From Paenibacillus agaridevorans (GTDB lineage: Bacteria; Bacillota; Bacilli; Paenibacillales; Paenibacillaceae): a DNA stretch of 60,726 nucleotides. Where the stretch lies: the NCBI RefSeq assembly GCF_003112455.1, contig NZ_BDQX01000381.1:1-60726 (forward strand), read 5' to 3'. Shown here piece by piece: positions 35,701-43,337 of this stretch. The notes under the pieces were generated by a model. It ran no database searches, was not told the origin of the DNA, and saw only the letters and a program-made list of their open reading frames with translations. Position 1 is the first letter of the stretch. Each line of letters starts with the position of its first letter. The position numbers and the translations under genes are program-made.

Positions 35701-36640
35701 TTATTTCACGCCTCCAGGAACGGAGTCGAGCGGATCCGTTCAGTTGGCTTTTATTATGCAAGATGCTCAAGGGAGAGCGCTGGGGGAGGTTCGCTCCGAA
35801 CAGAAACCAATTGCCGCAACGTCAGGCAATTGGTCCAGCATTGAATTGCTTGAAGACATTCCTGCTTCCTTAAAGGGTGCGGAAGTGAAGCAGATTCTAG
35901 TTATTGTTATTGTAAATGATTTTACTGACGGTACAAATTTGTATATCGATGATGTAATGATGTATCAGAACGATGATGTTATCTCGAAGCAGAAGTTTTG
36001 GAAGCTGGCTGATTCTGTTGCCGAGGAAGGAGCAAGCGGAGGACCGGTCCGCAATCAGATAACCGAGCTGGCAGAAGGCACGGAGTCTTCGGATGTACGG
36101 GAATATGCCCGTCTGCTGCTTAGTATCGTCGATGGAGCGGCGCCAGTGATGGACAATGCATCGTTTGAAACGGGTACTGCCACGGATGTTTCACCCTGGT
36201 CACTGGGTTGGATCGAGGGGAGGGGTACCATGGAACGTCATGAGGGATTGGCCCATTCCGGAAATGCCAGCTTGTTAATCAAGGGATTGAATGGCGGTGG
36301 TCCCTTCCAGGTGATTTCGCCTGAAGCGGGAGCTTTTGCGCTGCGAGCTCGCTTCCATGCGCCGGGGGCTGCCTCAACGACAGCGGGGACGATACAACTG
36401 GCGATCAATCTGAGAGATGCCAGTGGAAATGAACTGGGTACGATTATGCGTTCGAATTTCAAACCGATATCGGTCGCAGCCAATGGATGGGTAACTGTCG
36501 ATATGGCGGGAATCATTCCGGAGAAAATCAATGGTATCGAGGTTAGTACAGCTTTAGTCGTAGTCGTCGTCAGCAATCTGGAGGAGGGGACCGAGCTCTA
36601 TCTCGATGATGTTGATTTGTATCAACTGCAACTGCGTTGA
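32744..36640 (+). CDS. SLH-anchored DUF4838 (GH163-like) glycosidase
   Basis: This 1298-residue surface protein has a signal peptide (about 1-39) and three SLH cell-wall anchoring domains (44-95, 101-155, 164-222). A Thr/Pro linker (241-271) and an alpha-glucuronidase-like N-terminal domain (275-400) follow. The DUF4838 core (about 420-740) has YSLSVNDVGGFCE, LLAYQEVMDPP, SIYMEMYSNWGDGP and SKLLWNPNLNIDDLLDEWY. Two tandem copies (868-1075, 1082-1294) of a helical segment plus a beta-sandwich of carbohydrate-binding type end the protein. DUF4838 corresponds to GH163, whose characterised member is an endo-beta-N-acetylglucosaminidase on complex N-glycans. A strong AAGGAGGTTG site precedes the start. 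The specificity here is inferred. Confidence 0.85.
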   Translation: MMFRGIRNLPGMMAKLLIVTLVFSTILSIESPWNDDVAYGRTALTDIDSSYAKKEIERLVDAGVISGFGDGTFAPGKPMTRGELAKVLTILLGLKEQPEAASRFDDVAETSWYRGFIGALVDSGITRGTSESMFSPGVNVTREELIIFFIRAFGLEEDAKRLQFDVEFTDAAHISDWAKPYVSFAFRIGFIGGIANTDGSLRFEPRKFVERQAGARLAYEFKENFSKYMEQANKITKGDKGPTPAPTPITTTEPSSTPTTEPISTPTPPPSNKIVHDGQANAVIIVNADAESQILKAANTLADYVKKSTGAILPIMNAGDFAATNPANDLVRIYIDPTDSFQDEHIDSLMQELSGDGYIIHMHANSIIIAGPSVWGTQNGVFDFLERYVGVRWLMPGDDGEEVPETSNLSIPRENIVEQPAFKFRMISPLVVKPDEGGMLPLQYEWAQRNRVQGDYNAPLDLMHNLHILFSPEKYGITHPEYYPNNTPPAPNVTTGWQPCFTADGTVQAASESIIQYFNENPNKTSYSLSVNDVGGFCEANPAHPNFPNKFNSIGLLDMSDIYYGWVNQVVAEVLSVHPDKWFGLLAYQEVMDPPSFSLNSRVIPFITKDRMAWIDDETKEQGQSQMEQWNAVANELGWYDYTYGTFYVVPRMYQHQMAENYQYAYEHQVSSIYMEMYSNWGDGPKPWVTSKLLWNPNLNIDDLLDEWYSGAVGELAAADLKAYYTLWEQIWTERMKTSEWFEVAKGRTFMPFQDLSYLNAVTDEDIAESRRLLELVLAKAATNKQKARANLLLQAFEYYEASALSYARENTSPSNVSEAIAILDHVGNTIETKMQLAQKRYDLLEQFKENPILIDILPPYYWSGWNKSDFWNLVDYMKGEAEGGGLTQKVNELAADVNPSQVREFARLLKEAETGEYPLIPNYSFEDGATTSPPWSYWIQTTGKMERAEGVAHTGNASLKVSGLDEGGPVMLLPVKPGPAAFRAYYFTPPGTESSGSVQLAFIMQDAQGRALGEVRSEQKPIAATSGNWSSIELLEDIPASLKGAEVKQILVIVIVNDFTDGTNLYIDDVMMYQNDDVISKQKFWKLADSVAEEGASGGPVRNQITELAEGTESSDVREYARLLLSIVDGAAPVMDNASFETGTATDVSPWSLGWIEGRGTMERHEGLAHSGNASLLIKGLNGGGPFQVISPEAGAFALRARFHAPGAASTTAGTIQLAINLRDASGNELGTIMRSNFKPISVAANGWVTVDMAGIIPEKINGIEVSTALVVVVVSNLEEGTELYLDDVDLYQLQLR

Positions 36641-36699
36641 TGGGGACAGACAAAACCTGATTGCGGATTTTAAACAGGCCCGAAAAATGAATCATAAAG

Positions 36700-36728
36700 A
36701 ACCGACCTTTCGGAATGGAAGGTCGGTT
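36700..36728 (+). terminator. Terminator after the SLH-glycosidase gene
   Basis: A 10-bp perfect stem AACCGACCTT (36700-36709) pairs with AAGGTCGGTT (36719-36728), followed by TCTG. Confidence 0.75.
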
Positions 36729-36837
36729 TCTGTTAGTTGATTGTGCCGTCGTAATTTTTTTGCATATTCAATTATCAATTGAATTAAGCGGAATGTTTTC
36801 GTATGATTTTGAGATAAGGTGAAAGGAGGTTGGCAGG

Positions 36838-37284
36838 ATGAAGTTTACGACGGTGATTGAGTTGGGAGGCAAAACGGCTACCGGATTCGAGGTGCCGGCT
36901 GAAGCGGTAGAGGCGTTCGGGCAAGGAAAGAAACCTGCCGTAAAGGTAACGATTGGCGGGCATACATACCGCAGCACGGTTGCCGTGTACGGAGGGAAGT
37001 ACATGCTGCCGCTGAGCGCGGAGAACCGGAATGCAGCCGGCGTCGCGGCCGGGGACGAGGTTGATGTTGCTCTCGAGTTGGATACCGAACCGAGGGAACT
37101 GGAAGTGCCGGCCGATTTCGCAGTAGCGCTTGGCCGCGTACCGGCTGCCCGAACGTTTTTCGAAGGACTGTCGTATAGCAACAAGCGCCGAATCGTGCTG
37201 CAAATCGAAGGGGCGAAGACGGAGGAAACCCGCATCCGTCGTATCGACAAGGCGGTTTTATCGCTGAGAGAAGGCAAGTTATGA
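36838..37284 (+). CDS. YdeI/OmpD-associated family (DUF1905) protein
   Basis: This 148-residue cytoplasmic protein has an N-terminal DUF1905 beta-barrel-like domain (VKVTIGGHTYRSTVAVYGG, AAGDEVDVALELD). The C-terminal YdeI/OmdA helical motif is ARTFFEGLSYSNKRRIVLQIE. GAAAGGAGG precedes the ATG. It overlaps the kinase-like gene by 4 bp (ATGA). The function of the family is not established; members are small stress-associated proteins. Confidence 0.85.
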   Translation: MKFTTVIELGGKTATGFEVPAEAVEAFGQGKKPAVKVTIGGHTYRSTVAVYGGKYMLPLSAENRNAAGVAAGDEVDVALELDTEPRELEVPADFAVALGRVPAARTFFEGLSYSNKRRIVLQIEGAKTEETRIRRIDKAVLSLREGKL

Positions 37285-38210
37285 TAACAATGATCGAAGA
37301 ACGTGTGTTGCGATGGATCGAGCGGGCGGTTCATCCTGAAGCAAAAATAAAATCAATTGAACGTTTGATGGGCGGAGTGTCGACACCGATCCATCGTGTA
37401 ATCATTGACGTGCGAGGAGAGGAGCACCGACTCGTGCTGAGGCAATACACGGATGAGGAGTGGCTGGAGAGCGAGCCGGATTTGGCGAAACACGAGGCAG
37501 AAAGCTTGCGGAAAGCATCAGGCGCGGCGGATATTGATGCGCCGAACGTCGTTGCTTACGATGAGACGGGAAGCGAATGCGGATTGCCGACATTACTGAT
37601 GACCCATCTGGATGGCCGCGTCGTGCTGGAGCCTGAGGATGTGCGGGCGTGGACGGATCGCATGGCCCGTACGCTAACGCGGCTGCATGTTGGCGCGAGT
37701 ACGGAGGGCTTCCCGTGGACGTATGGCGCTTACAGCGATGCGGCTAAGTTCGATGCATCGGGCTGGACGTCTGTTCCGGATCGATGGAAGAGAGCCATTG
37801 AGATTCTGCTCGGGCCGAAGCCGGCGTTTGTCCCGAGATTTATTCACCGCGATTACCATCCGACGAACCTGTTGTGGGTGGACGGGGAGGTCAGCGGCGT
37901 CGTCGATTGGGTAAACGGCTGCATCGGCCCGGCGGGCATAGATGTCGGTCATTGCCGGGTCAATCTTGCGCAGCTGCACGGCGTGGAAGCCGCCGACGCA
38001 TTTCTGGAAAGTTACCGGCGCTATGCAGGCGACAACTTTGACTATAATCCGTATTGGGATCTGGCCACCCTCGTCGACTATGCCTTTGGAGAACCGGAGG
38101 TCTACCAGGGTTGGATCGATCTCGGCTTTGCCAAATTGAGGAACGAGCTGGTGATGGAGCGCCTTGACGCTTATTTAGAGAGCGTGTTGGCAAGGGAGAA
38201 CGAAATCTAA
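37281..38210 (+). CDS. Aminoglycoside phosphotransferase-fold kinase
   Basis: This 309-residue APH-family protein has a kinase N-lobe, the catalytic loop FIHRDYHPTNLLW and the metal-binding VVDWVNGCIGPAGIDVGHCR. The family includes antibiotic, homoserine, choline and sugar kinases, so resistance should not be assumed. It is coupled to the DUF1905 gene. Its end overlaps by 4 bp the tail of the convergent cysteine-rich gene, so there is no room for a terminator between them. Confidence 0.88.
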   Translation: MITMIEERVLRWIERAVHPEAKIKSIERLMGGVSTPIHRVIIDVRGEEHRLVLRQYTDEEWLESEPDLAKHEAESLRKASGAADIDAPNVVAYDETGSECGLPTLLMTHLDGRVVLEPEDVRAWTDRMARTLTRLHVGASTEGFPWTYGAYSDAAKFDASGWTSVPDRWKRAIEILLGPKPAFVPRFIHRDYHPTNLLWVDGEVSGVVDWVNGCIGPAGIDVGHCRVNLAQLHGVEAADAFLESYRRYAGDNFDYNPYWDLATLVDYAFGEPEVYQGWIDLGFAKLRNELVMERLDAYLESVLARENEI

Positions 38211-38824
38211 GAGCGGTACGAGTCTAAAGATTGATGGAAGGAGCGGAAATCGGCCGTCATCATTTTGATTTTTCTTTGCAGTCGAATACGCCGTTTGCGG
38301 TCAGCGCCGCAATGCATCAATTGATCCATCGTTTTGTCGAGCTTTTCCCGGAGCGTCAAAATAAAGCCGATCGCGACATGCGATTGTTCTATTTGGCGCA
38401 GATCGGCTGCCAATGCCAGGCCAAGCCGTTCATGGCGTACATTCGTTCGAGGCATGGCCAGATTGACGTCAACTCGCTCCGGCGTAAAGTCCTCTCTGTA
38501 ATCCTGACCCGGAATCTGCTCCCAGAAGGATTGCCACTCATCCAATAAGCCTATCTCGTATAAATAATATTTAAGAAATCCGCATAACCATGCCGTGCAG
38601 CTGGTATTTCTTTGGCCGCAGCCCAATCCGTCGGCGAGATGCGGGCAGCCTCTGCAGCAAGATCCTCCGTAGCTGATGCAAACGTTGCATATATGATGCG
38701 TTCCGAGCTCTCCGAGCGTCTTCATGCCGTCCACGATTAGCGCATTCCGGGTAAAAGAAACGGTATGTTCCCCCTCCGGAGAATCGTTCGACGCCTTCCT
38801 TGCTCCGTTTGTCTGTTCGCTCAC
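38207..38824 (-). CDS. Cysteine-rich putative metal-binding protein
   Basis: This 205-residue soluble protein has a cysteine cluster at about residues 44-81: HHICNVC, SCCRGCPHL, GCGQRNTSC and WLC, ten cysteines in all. The spacing recalls YkgJ-type zinc- or iron-chelating domains, though I do not assign it firmly. The C-terminal half is basic and helical with no known motif. It is convergent with the kinase-like gene and divergent from the ArsR gene, with which it shares the AT-rich intergenic region containing ATTCAAA repeats. It might therefore be controlled by that ArsR protein. Confidence 0.6.
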   Translation of the reverse strand: MSEQTNGARKASNDSPEGEHTVSFTRNALIVDGMKTLGELGTHHICNVCISYGGSCCRGCPHLADGLGCGQRNTSCTAWLCGFLKYYLYEIGLLDEWQSFWEQIPGQDYREDFTPERVDVNLAMPRTNVRHERLGLALAADLRQIEQSHVAIGFILTLREKLDKTMDQLMHCGADRKRRIRLQRKIKMMTADFRSFHQSLDSYRS

Positions 38825-38850
38825 CGGTCAAACCTCCATGAAATCAAATA

Positions 38851-38884
38851 TTCAAAAATTCAAATATAACTATTCAAGTATAGT
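38851..38884. promoter_or_regulatory. ATTCAAA repeats before arsR
   Basis: TTCAAA-type half sites recur at 38851-38856, 38859-38864 and 38872-38876 in the arsR upstream region, next to a TATAGT -10-like box (38879-38884). The same half site occurs in the SulP operator at 39370-39401, so self-regulation by ArsR is likely. Confidence 0.45.
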
Positions 38885-38993
38885 GCAACTTTGCGAAAAT
38901 GACAAAGGTTCTGGAGCATTGGTCAACCTGAAAGCCGAATTATGGTATGATGGAGTAAGATGACCAAGAAGAAACAGGTAAGGGGCAGCTGCC

Positions 38994-39323
38994 GTGAATC
39001 AAGAAATTCCTCAATTCAAAGCGAATTTTTACAAAGCTCTCGCTCATCCGATGCGAATTCGGATTCTTGAGGTATTATGCGAGGGCGATCGGAACGTTAA
39101 CGAGCTTCAGACCATTCTGGGCTCGGAAGGATCGGCCGTCTCGCAGCAATTGGCTGTTTTAAGAAGCAAAAATGTTGTATACGGCATCAAGGAAGGAACA
39201 ACGGTTATATATTCGCTCCGCGATCCGCTGATCAAGGATATGCTCGCCATTACAAAGCAAATATTCGACAACCATCTCGTTGACGCGATTTCGCTGCTGG
39301 AGGTCATTCGGAAGGAGCCCTGA
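38994..39323 (+). CDS. ArsR-family winged-helix repressor
   Basis: This 109-residue ArsR/SmtB-type regulator has FYKALAHPMRIRILEVL followed by the recognition helix region GSAVSQQLAVLRSKNVV. It has no Cys/His metal-site pair in the usual alpha-3 (CVC) position, so it probably senses something other than a soft metal, or uses redox. Start is GTG at 38994 with AGGGGC upstream. It precedes the SulP transporter gene, whose promoter carries a matching AT-rich operator. Confidence 0.9.
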   Translation: MNQEIPQFKANFYKALAHPMRIRILEVLCEGDRNVNELQTILGSEGSAVSQQLAVLRSKNVVYGIKEGTTVIYSLRDPLIKDMLAITKQIFDNHLVDAISLLEVIRKEP

Positions 39324-39340
39324 TAAAAGGCAACTTCCGA

Positions 39341-39401
39341 TTGACAATCTAATGGCGAGGCGGTAGTATTTCATATATATTCAAATATTTAAATATATGA
39401 A
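39341..39401 (+). promoter_or_regulatory. SulP promoter with ArsR-type operator
   Basis: TTGACA (39341-39346), 17 bp and TAGTAT (39364-39369) form a near-consensus promoter. Directly downstream lies an AT-rich imperfect palindrome (39370-39401, arms TTCATATAT and ATATATGAA, core TTCAAATATTTAAA), placed to block initiation. Confidence 0.65.
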
Positions 39402-39419
39402 GAAAAGAAGGTTGTACAA

Positions 39420-40688
39420 ATGAAAGGGTCGGGGAGATACGCGGGTTATCGCGCGGGGTCGTTTCGGAACGATTTGTTATCCGGCTTCATTGTGGGGATT
39501 ATTGCCATTCCATTAGGGATGGCATTTGCTATTGCTTCCGGCGTAAAGCCGGAATACGGGATTTACACGACAATCGTCGCGGGCGTGCTCATCTCGGTGT
39601 TTGGCGGATCGCGTTACCAGATCGGAGGGCCTACCGGAGCGTTCGTTCCTGTTCTCTTGGCCGTGACGCTGCAGTACGGCTACGAAGGGCTTCTCACAGC
39701 GGGAATGATGGCGGGGGTGATTCTTGTGGCCCTGGGGCTGCTCAAGGCGGGCAGCTTCATACGATTTATGCCGCAGCCGGTTATCATCGGTTTTACTTCG
39801 GGAATCGGAGTCATCATCTTTGCCGGACAGCTTCCCGCATTTTTGGGTTTGGACCGGATCGATAAACAAGAAAGCTTTCTGCTGAACATCAAGGAAATGG
39901 CGGTTCATCTGTCTTCCGTCAATGCGTACAGCATCGCCACGGCCGCGATCGGCTTCGCGGGCATTTTGCTGTCGCGTCGGTACTTGCCCAAAGTGCCGGC
40001 TTCTTTGGTTGGTTTGCTGATCTCCGCCGCAGCGGCAGTGCTGCTGTTCGACGGGAGAGTCGAGACCATCGGCTCGTTGTACGGCGAGATACCGAATGCA
40101 TTGCCCGCGCTTCGAATTCCCGAGCTTTCGCTGGAGCTGGCCGGACAGCTGTTCGTTCCCGCGTTGACGATCGCCATGCTGGGCGGCATCGAATCGCTAT
40201 TGTCCGCCGTAGTGGCCGACGGGATGACGGGAAGCCGCCATAACAGCAATCGCGAGCTGGTTGGTCAAGGCATCGCGAATATAGTCGCGCCTTTATTCGG
40301 GGGGATTCCGGCAACGGGAGCTATCGCGCGAACGGCTGCGAACGTGAAGTCGAGCGCGGCGTCGCCGGTGTCCGGCATCGTGCATGCACTGGTCGTGCTG
40401 GGAGTGCTGATGGCATTTGCGGGGTACGCTTCCCGCATCCCGCTTGCAAGCATGGCGCCAATCCTGATGGTTGTCGCCTGGAACATGAGCGAACGCCGCG
40501 CGTTTATGGGGATGCTGCGCGCCAGAAACGGCGAATCACTGGTGCTGGCGACGACGTTTCTGCTGACTGTTTTTACGAACTTGACCATGGCCGTACTCAT
40601 AGGAGTCGCCATGTCATTCGCTTTGTTCATCTCTCGCGTGCGGCAGCAGCGCTCGGACGCCAGCGTGGCAGAGGATGCGGAAAGTTAA
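39420..40688 (+). CDS. SulP-family anion transporter lacking STAS domain
   Basis: This 422-residue SulP transporter has 10 or more membrane helices, with family motifs IPLGMAFAIASGVKPEYGIY, GGPTGAFVPVL and GGIPATGAIARTAANV. The usual C-terminal cytoplasmic STAS regulatory domain (about 100-150 residues) is absent; the protein stops shortly after the last helix. SulP proteins carry sulfate, bicarbonate, chloride or other anions, and no choice can be made here. The ArsR gene upstream and the palindrome at its promoter indicate that it is inducible. Confidence 0.88.
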   Translation: MKGSGRYAGYRAGSFRNDLLSGFIVGIIAIPLGMAFAIASGVKPEYGIYTTIVAGVLISVFGGSRYQIGGPTGAFVPVLLAVTLQYGYEGLLTAGMMAGVILVALGLLKAGSFIRFMPQPVIIGFTSGIGVIIFAGQLPAFLGLDRIDKQESFLLNIKEMAVHLSSVNAYSIATAAIGFAGILLSRRYLPKVPASLVGLLISAAAAVLLFDGRVETIGSLYGEIPNALPALRIPELSLELAGQLFVPALTIAMLGGIESLLSAVVADGMTGSRHNSNRELVGQGIANIVAPLFGGIPATGAIARTAANVKSSAASPVSGIVHALVVLGVLMAFAGYASRIPLASMAPILMVVAWNMSERRAFMGMLRARNGESLVLATTFLLTVFTNLTMAVLIGVAMSFALFISRVRQQRSDASVAEDAES

Positions 40689-40733
40689 TGACTATTATCC
40701 AAGCGGCCATTCGATTATGAGATCAACGATAAA

Positions 40734-40774
40734 AGACGACCTGCATTCCTCATAGAAGGAACGCAAGGTCGTCT
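40734..40774. terminator. Hairpin between SulP and convergent gene
   Basis: AGACGACCT (40734-40742) pairs with AGGTCGTCT (40766-40774), with further inner pairing. It lacks a good T run on the plus strand. Confidence 0.65.
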
Positions 40775-40790
40775 CTGTATGTGTATGTTA

Positions 40791-41243
40791 TTATCCCGCA
40801 GGAGACACCCGATAAGCCGTACGCCCATCGGCGCCGGTAGCCCCGGCGTCGTCCACGGCGGTTAGCGCCCATCCGAACGAGAGCACGCCCGCGAGCGATG
40901 CGGCTTCGGCCGCCGTCAGCGACGCTGCGACCGCTTCCGACCCGGGCTCAAGGATGAGCTCCGCATCCTGTTTTAATGCGACGAAAATCCAGCTATGAAT
41001 GCCGCGGATCGTGTTGTATTTGATCTGATAGCCGTTCTCCACCGCTGCCTTAAACGTATCCGGTTGCTCGGAGGCGACTGTCCTCAAGCCAGCGTAGTCG
41101 AACTGGAATTTGCTGTCGTCCTTCGGCAGGTTGCCGCTGTTTACCCGCGAGATCAACTCCTCGTTCGACCAGCCAAGCGACTTGAGCGATTCGAGCTGAA
41201 GCGCGTCCCACTGCGAAAGTTTAGTTGCGGTTGGTTGAGTCAC
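40791..41243 (-). CDS. Hypothetical protein
   Basis: This protein of about 150 residues is alanine-rich in its C-terminal half, with no membrane helix and no recognised domain. The central part reads FDYAGLRTVASEQPDTFKAA, then a predicted beta segment (GIHSWIFVALKQDAELILE). I choose GTG 41243, 9 bp from AAGGAG, over TTG 41249, which is too close. It is transcribed separately from the binding-protein gene upstream, which ends in its own hairpin (41296-41326). The function is unknown. Confidence 0.65.
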   Translation of the reverse strand: MTQPTATKLSQWDALQLESLKSLGWSNEELISRVNSGNLPKDDSKFQFDYAGLRTVASEQPDTFKAAVENGYQIKYNTIRGIHSWIFVALKQDAELILEPGSEAVAASLTAAEAASLAGVLSFGWALTAVDDAGATGADGRTAYRVSPAG

Positions 41244-41295
41244 GTTCAATCACTCCTTCATGTATGATGATCAACAAGTCCCTATACGAAGAGAA

Positions 41296-41326
41296 GCTCC
41301 CGACCAGGCGTTGGCCAACCGGGAGC
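41296..41326 (-). terminator. Hairpin after permuted binding-protein gene
   Basis: GCTCCCG (41296-41302) pairs with CGGGAGC (41320-41326), with an inner CCA/TGG pair. It lies about 20 bp beyond the minus-strand gene end. The T tract is weak. Confidence 0.6.
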
Positions 41327-41346
41327 AGTCTCTGTTGTCGTGCTAA

Positions 41347-43176
41347 TTATTTGCTCGCTTTGTAAGCGTTCAGGAATTCCTTCGCTTTGGCTGCGTCGGC
41401 TTTAAGCTCCAGACCTGTATCCACGATCGGGCTAAGCGTTGAGATTGCCTTGAATTTGTTGCCGCCGTAGTAGGTGATAAAGTCTTCTTGGTTGATGGAG
41501 TACAATACGGCTTTGCGCAGATCCGCGCTCTCAGCGACCGCACGGTTTTTCGTGTTGAACAGCAGATACGATACCGCGTTGCTTGGCAGCGTCTGCAGTT
41601 GCAGTTTGCTATCGCCCTTCACGATGTCGAATTTCGTCTCGGACACGGCGTAGTACAGATGAATCTCGCCGCTGCGAAGCGCCGCAAGGGTGCTGTCGGC
41701 ATCTTTGATGAAACGTACTTTAATGCTGTTGATTTTCGGAGCGTGATCCGTGCCAGTCATGTAAGCAGGGTTTTTGTAAAAGATCGCTTCGTAATCGTTT
41801 TTGTACGACAGGATGTAAGGACCGCTAGTGTACAGCGTATTGTTGTACGCGTTGCCTTCCGTAACCGTGTTTTGGTCGCCGTAAGGGATATCCTTGTTCG
41901 GGTCGAACTTCGCCACGTCGTATGTGTTAATTGCTTCTACTTGCTTCTTGGATACGATGCCCGCGGATTGGTGAGCCAGGTAGTTCAACACTTGCGGGAA
42001 CGGCTCCGTTGTTGTCACTTTGACGACTTGGTATTTGCCTGCGCCGTTGTCGGATTGCGTTTTGTCGGAGACAAGGGAGGTAATTTTCGCATCCAGACCT
42101 TCTTCAAGAGCGGCTTTAATCGTCTGGTCGCTGCCGGATACTTTAATGCCTTCCAGAGCGGCTACGTCCGTAACGACTTCAGCGCTTTTAATATGCTCAT
42201 GCAGCGTGTATGTGCGGTGATCCGGAACAGAATCCTTGTTCTTCGCACGGTCAAGCGAGAAGATGACATCGTCCGCGCCTACGCGCTCGCCGGTGTCGAC
42301 AGCCAGCTTGTCCTTAACAGCGGCGAAGTTGATGTCGTCGCGAAGGATGAAGTAGTAGTCGGAGTTGCCGTCGGCGATGGCATGATTAAGCGACAGGGAG
42401 CCTACGGATGTCACTTTATCGTCGTCCGTGAGGTTAACGAGGCGAACGTATTGGTTCGTGTTGATGATGTTGATGGAACCGTCGTTGCCCTTGATCGGAT
42501 CAAGCGATGTCAATGTAGGCATAGTCGATTGCAAGACCAGCGCGTCTTTATCGCGTTTCGCTGTATCGTTAAAGTCAAGCTCTTCCCAAGGAAGGGAGCG
42601 GGACTTGGACAGACGAACGGAATCCGGGTTCAGCACGTCCTTGTTCAGCGCCTGGGATTTCAGCGAGCTGTAGAGAGGAGCAATATAAGCGTTATCGAAT
42701 ACGAGCTTTTGCTCGAAATCTTTGTACGTCGCTACAAATTGTTCCGGCGTTTGAGCTGCCGCTTGCTCGATCAGAGCATCGATGTCGGCATCGGACATGA
42801 TGCTGTAGTCGCCGCCGGTTTTGAACAGCGAGCGAACCGCGTAGTCCGGGTTGCCTGTTACCGTTGTCCAGCCGGACAACGATACGTCGTAGTTGCCTGC
42901 GTCTTGTTGAGCTTTGAAACTGCTGTAGTCGGCTTGTACGTTAAGCTTGACGTTGAAGCCGTTTTTGTTCAGCTGATCGCGGACGATGTTAAGATCCGCT
43001 TCATTGGCGCTCATGCCGAGCACCTCGATGTCTACCTTGTTGTTGTCGACGACTTCCGAGCCGGTCGTAGGCGACGGTGATTCTGCTACGTCGTTTTTGG
43101 TGGTCAGCTTGCAGCCGCTTAACACGATGGATAAGCTGAGCAGCAGCATCGCTCCGAGTTTGACTTTGTTTTTCAT
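41347..43176 (-). CDS. Circularly permuted peptide-binding lipoprotein (SBP family 5)
   Basis: This 609-residue OppA/DppA-class protein has lipobox VLSGC (Cys22). The segment at about residues 48-200 (IVRDQLNKNGFNVKLNV, YDVSLSGWTTVTGNPDYAV, KDFEQKLVFDNAYIAPLY) corresponds to the C-terminal end of ordinary family members such as DppA. It is followed by what is normally the N-terminus (STMPTLTSLDPIKG, then RDDINF and GADDVIFSLDRA). The protein ends at LKADAAKAKEFLNAYK, a point normally in the middle. The order is therefore rotated. It belongs with the two permeases upstream. Ligand unknown, probably peptide-like. Confidence 0.85.
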   Translation of the reverse strand: MKNKVKLGAMLLLSLSIVLSGCKLTTKNDVAESPSPTTGSEVVDNNKVDIEVLGMSANEADLNIVRDQLNKNGFNVKLNVQADYSSFKAQQDAGNYDVSLSGWTTVTGNPDYAVRSLFKTGGDYSIMSDADIDALIEQAAAQTPEQFVATYKDFEQKLVFDNAYIAPLYSSLKSQALNKDVLNPDSVRLSKSRSLPWEELDFNDTAKRDKDALVLQSTMPTLTSLDPIKGNDGSINIINTNQYVRLVNLTDDDKVTSVGSLSLNHAIADGNSDYYFILRDDINFAAVKDKLAVDTGERVGADDVIFSLDRAKNKDSVPDHRTYTLHEHIKSAEVVTDVAALEGIKVSGSDQTIKAALEEGLDAKITSLVSDKTQSDNGAGKYQVVKVTTTEPFPQVLNYLAHQSAGIVSKKQVEAINTYDVAKFDPNKDIPYGDQNTVTEGNAYNNTLYTSGPYILSYKNDYEAIFYKNPAYMTGTDHAPKINSIKVRFIKDADSTLAALRSGEIHLYYAVSETKFDIVKGDSKLQLQTLPSNAVSYLLFNTKNRAVAESADLRKAVLYSINQEDFITYYGGNKFKAISTLSPIVDTGLELKADAAKAKEFLNAYKASK

Positions 43177-43337
43177 GGTGTTCCCCTCCTAAAGATATGT
43201 TTGTATATGTTAACTCACATTCATTCATCGTCCAGTCATGGTTTCGAAACATAGAAGTCGATGGAATATGAATGAGGTTACGACAAGGAATACGACTTTG
43301 GCGTTTTTAGTAAATGAGACAGGCCATTTGCTAGGGC

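Noticed and set aside
37281..38210. Aminoglycoside resistance gene
   Set aside because: Only the kinase fold is shown; the family is broad, and nothing points to antibiotic phosphorylation.
41488..43080. Long open frame of 530 codons antisense to the binding-protein gene
   Set aside because: It is a mirror of the real gene's codon pattern, has no ribosome site or recognisable domain, and is rich in Arg/Val as antisense frames of GC-rich genes are.
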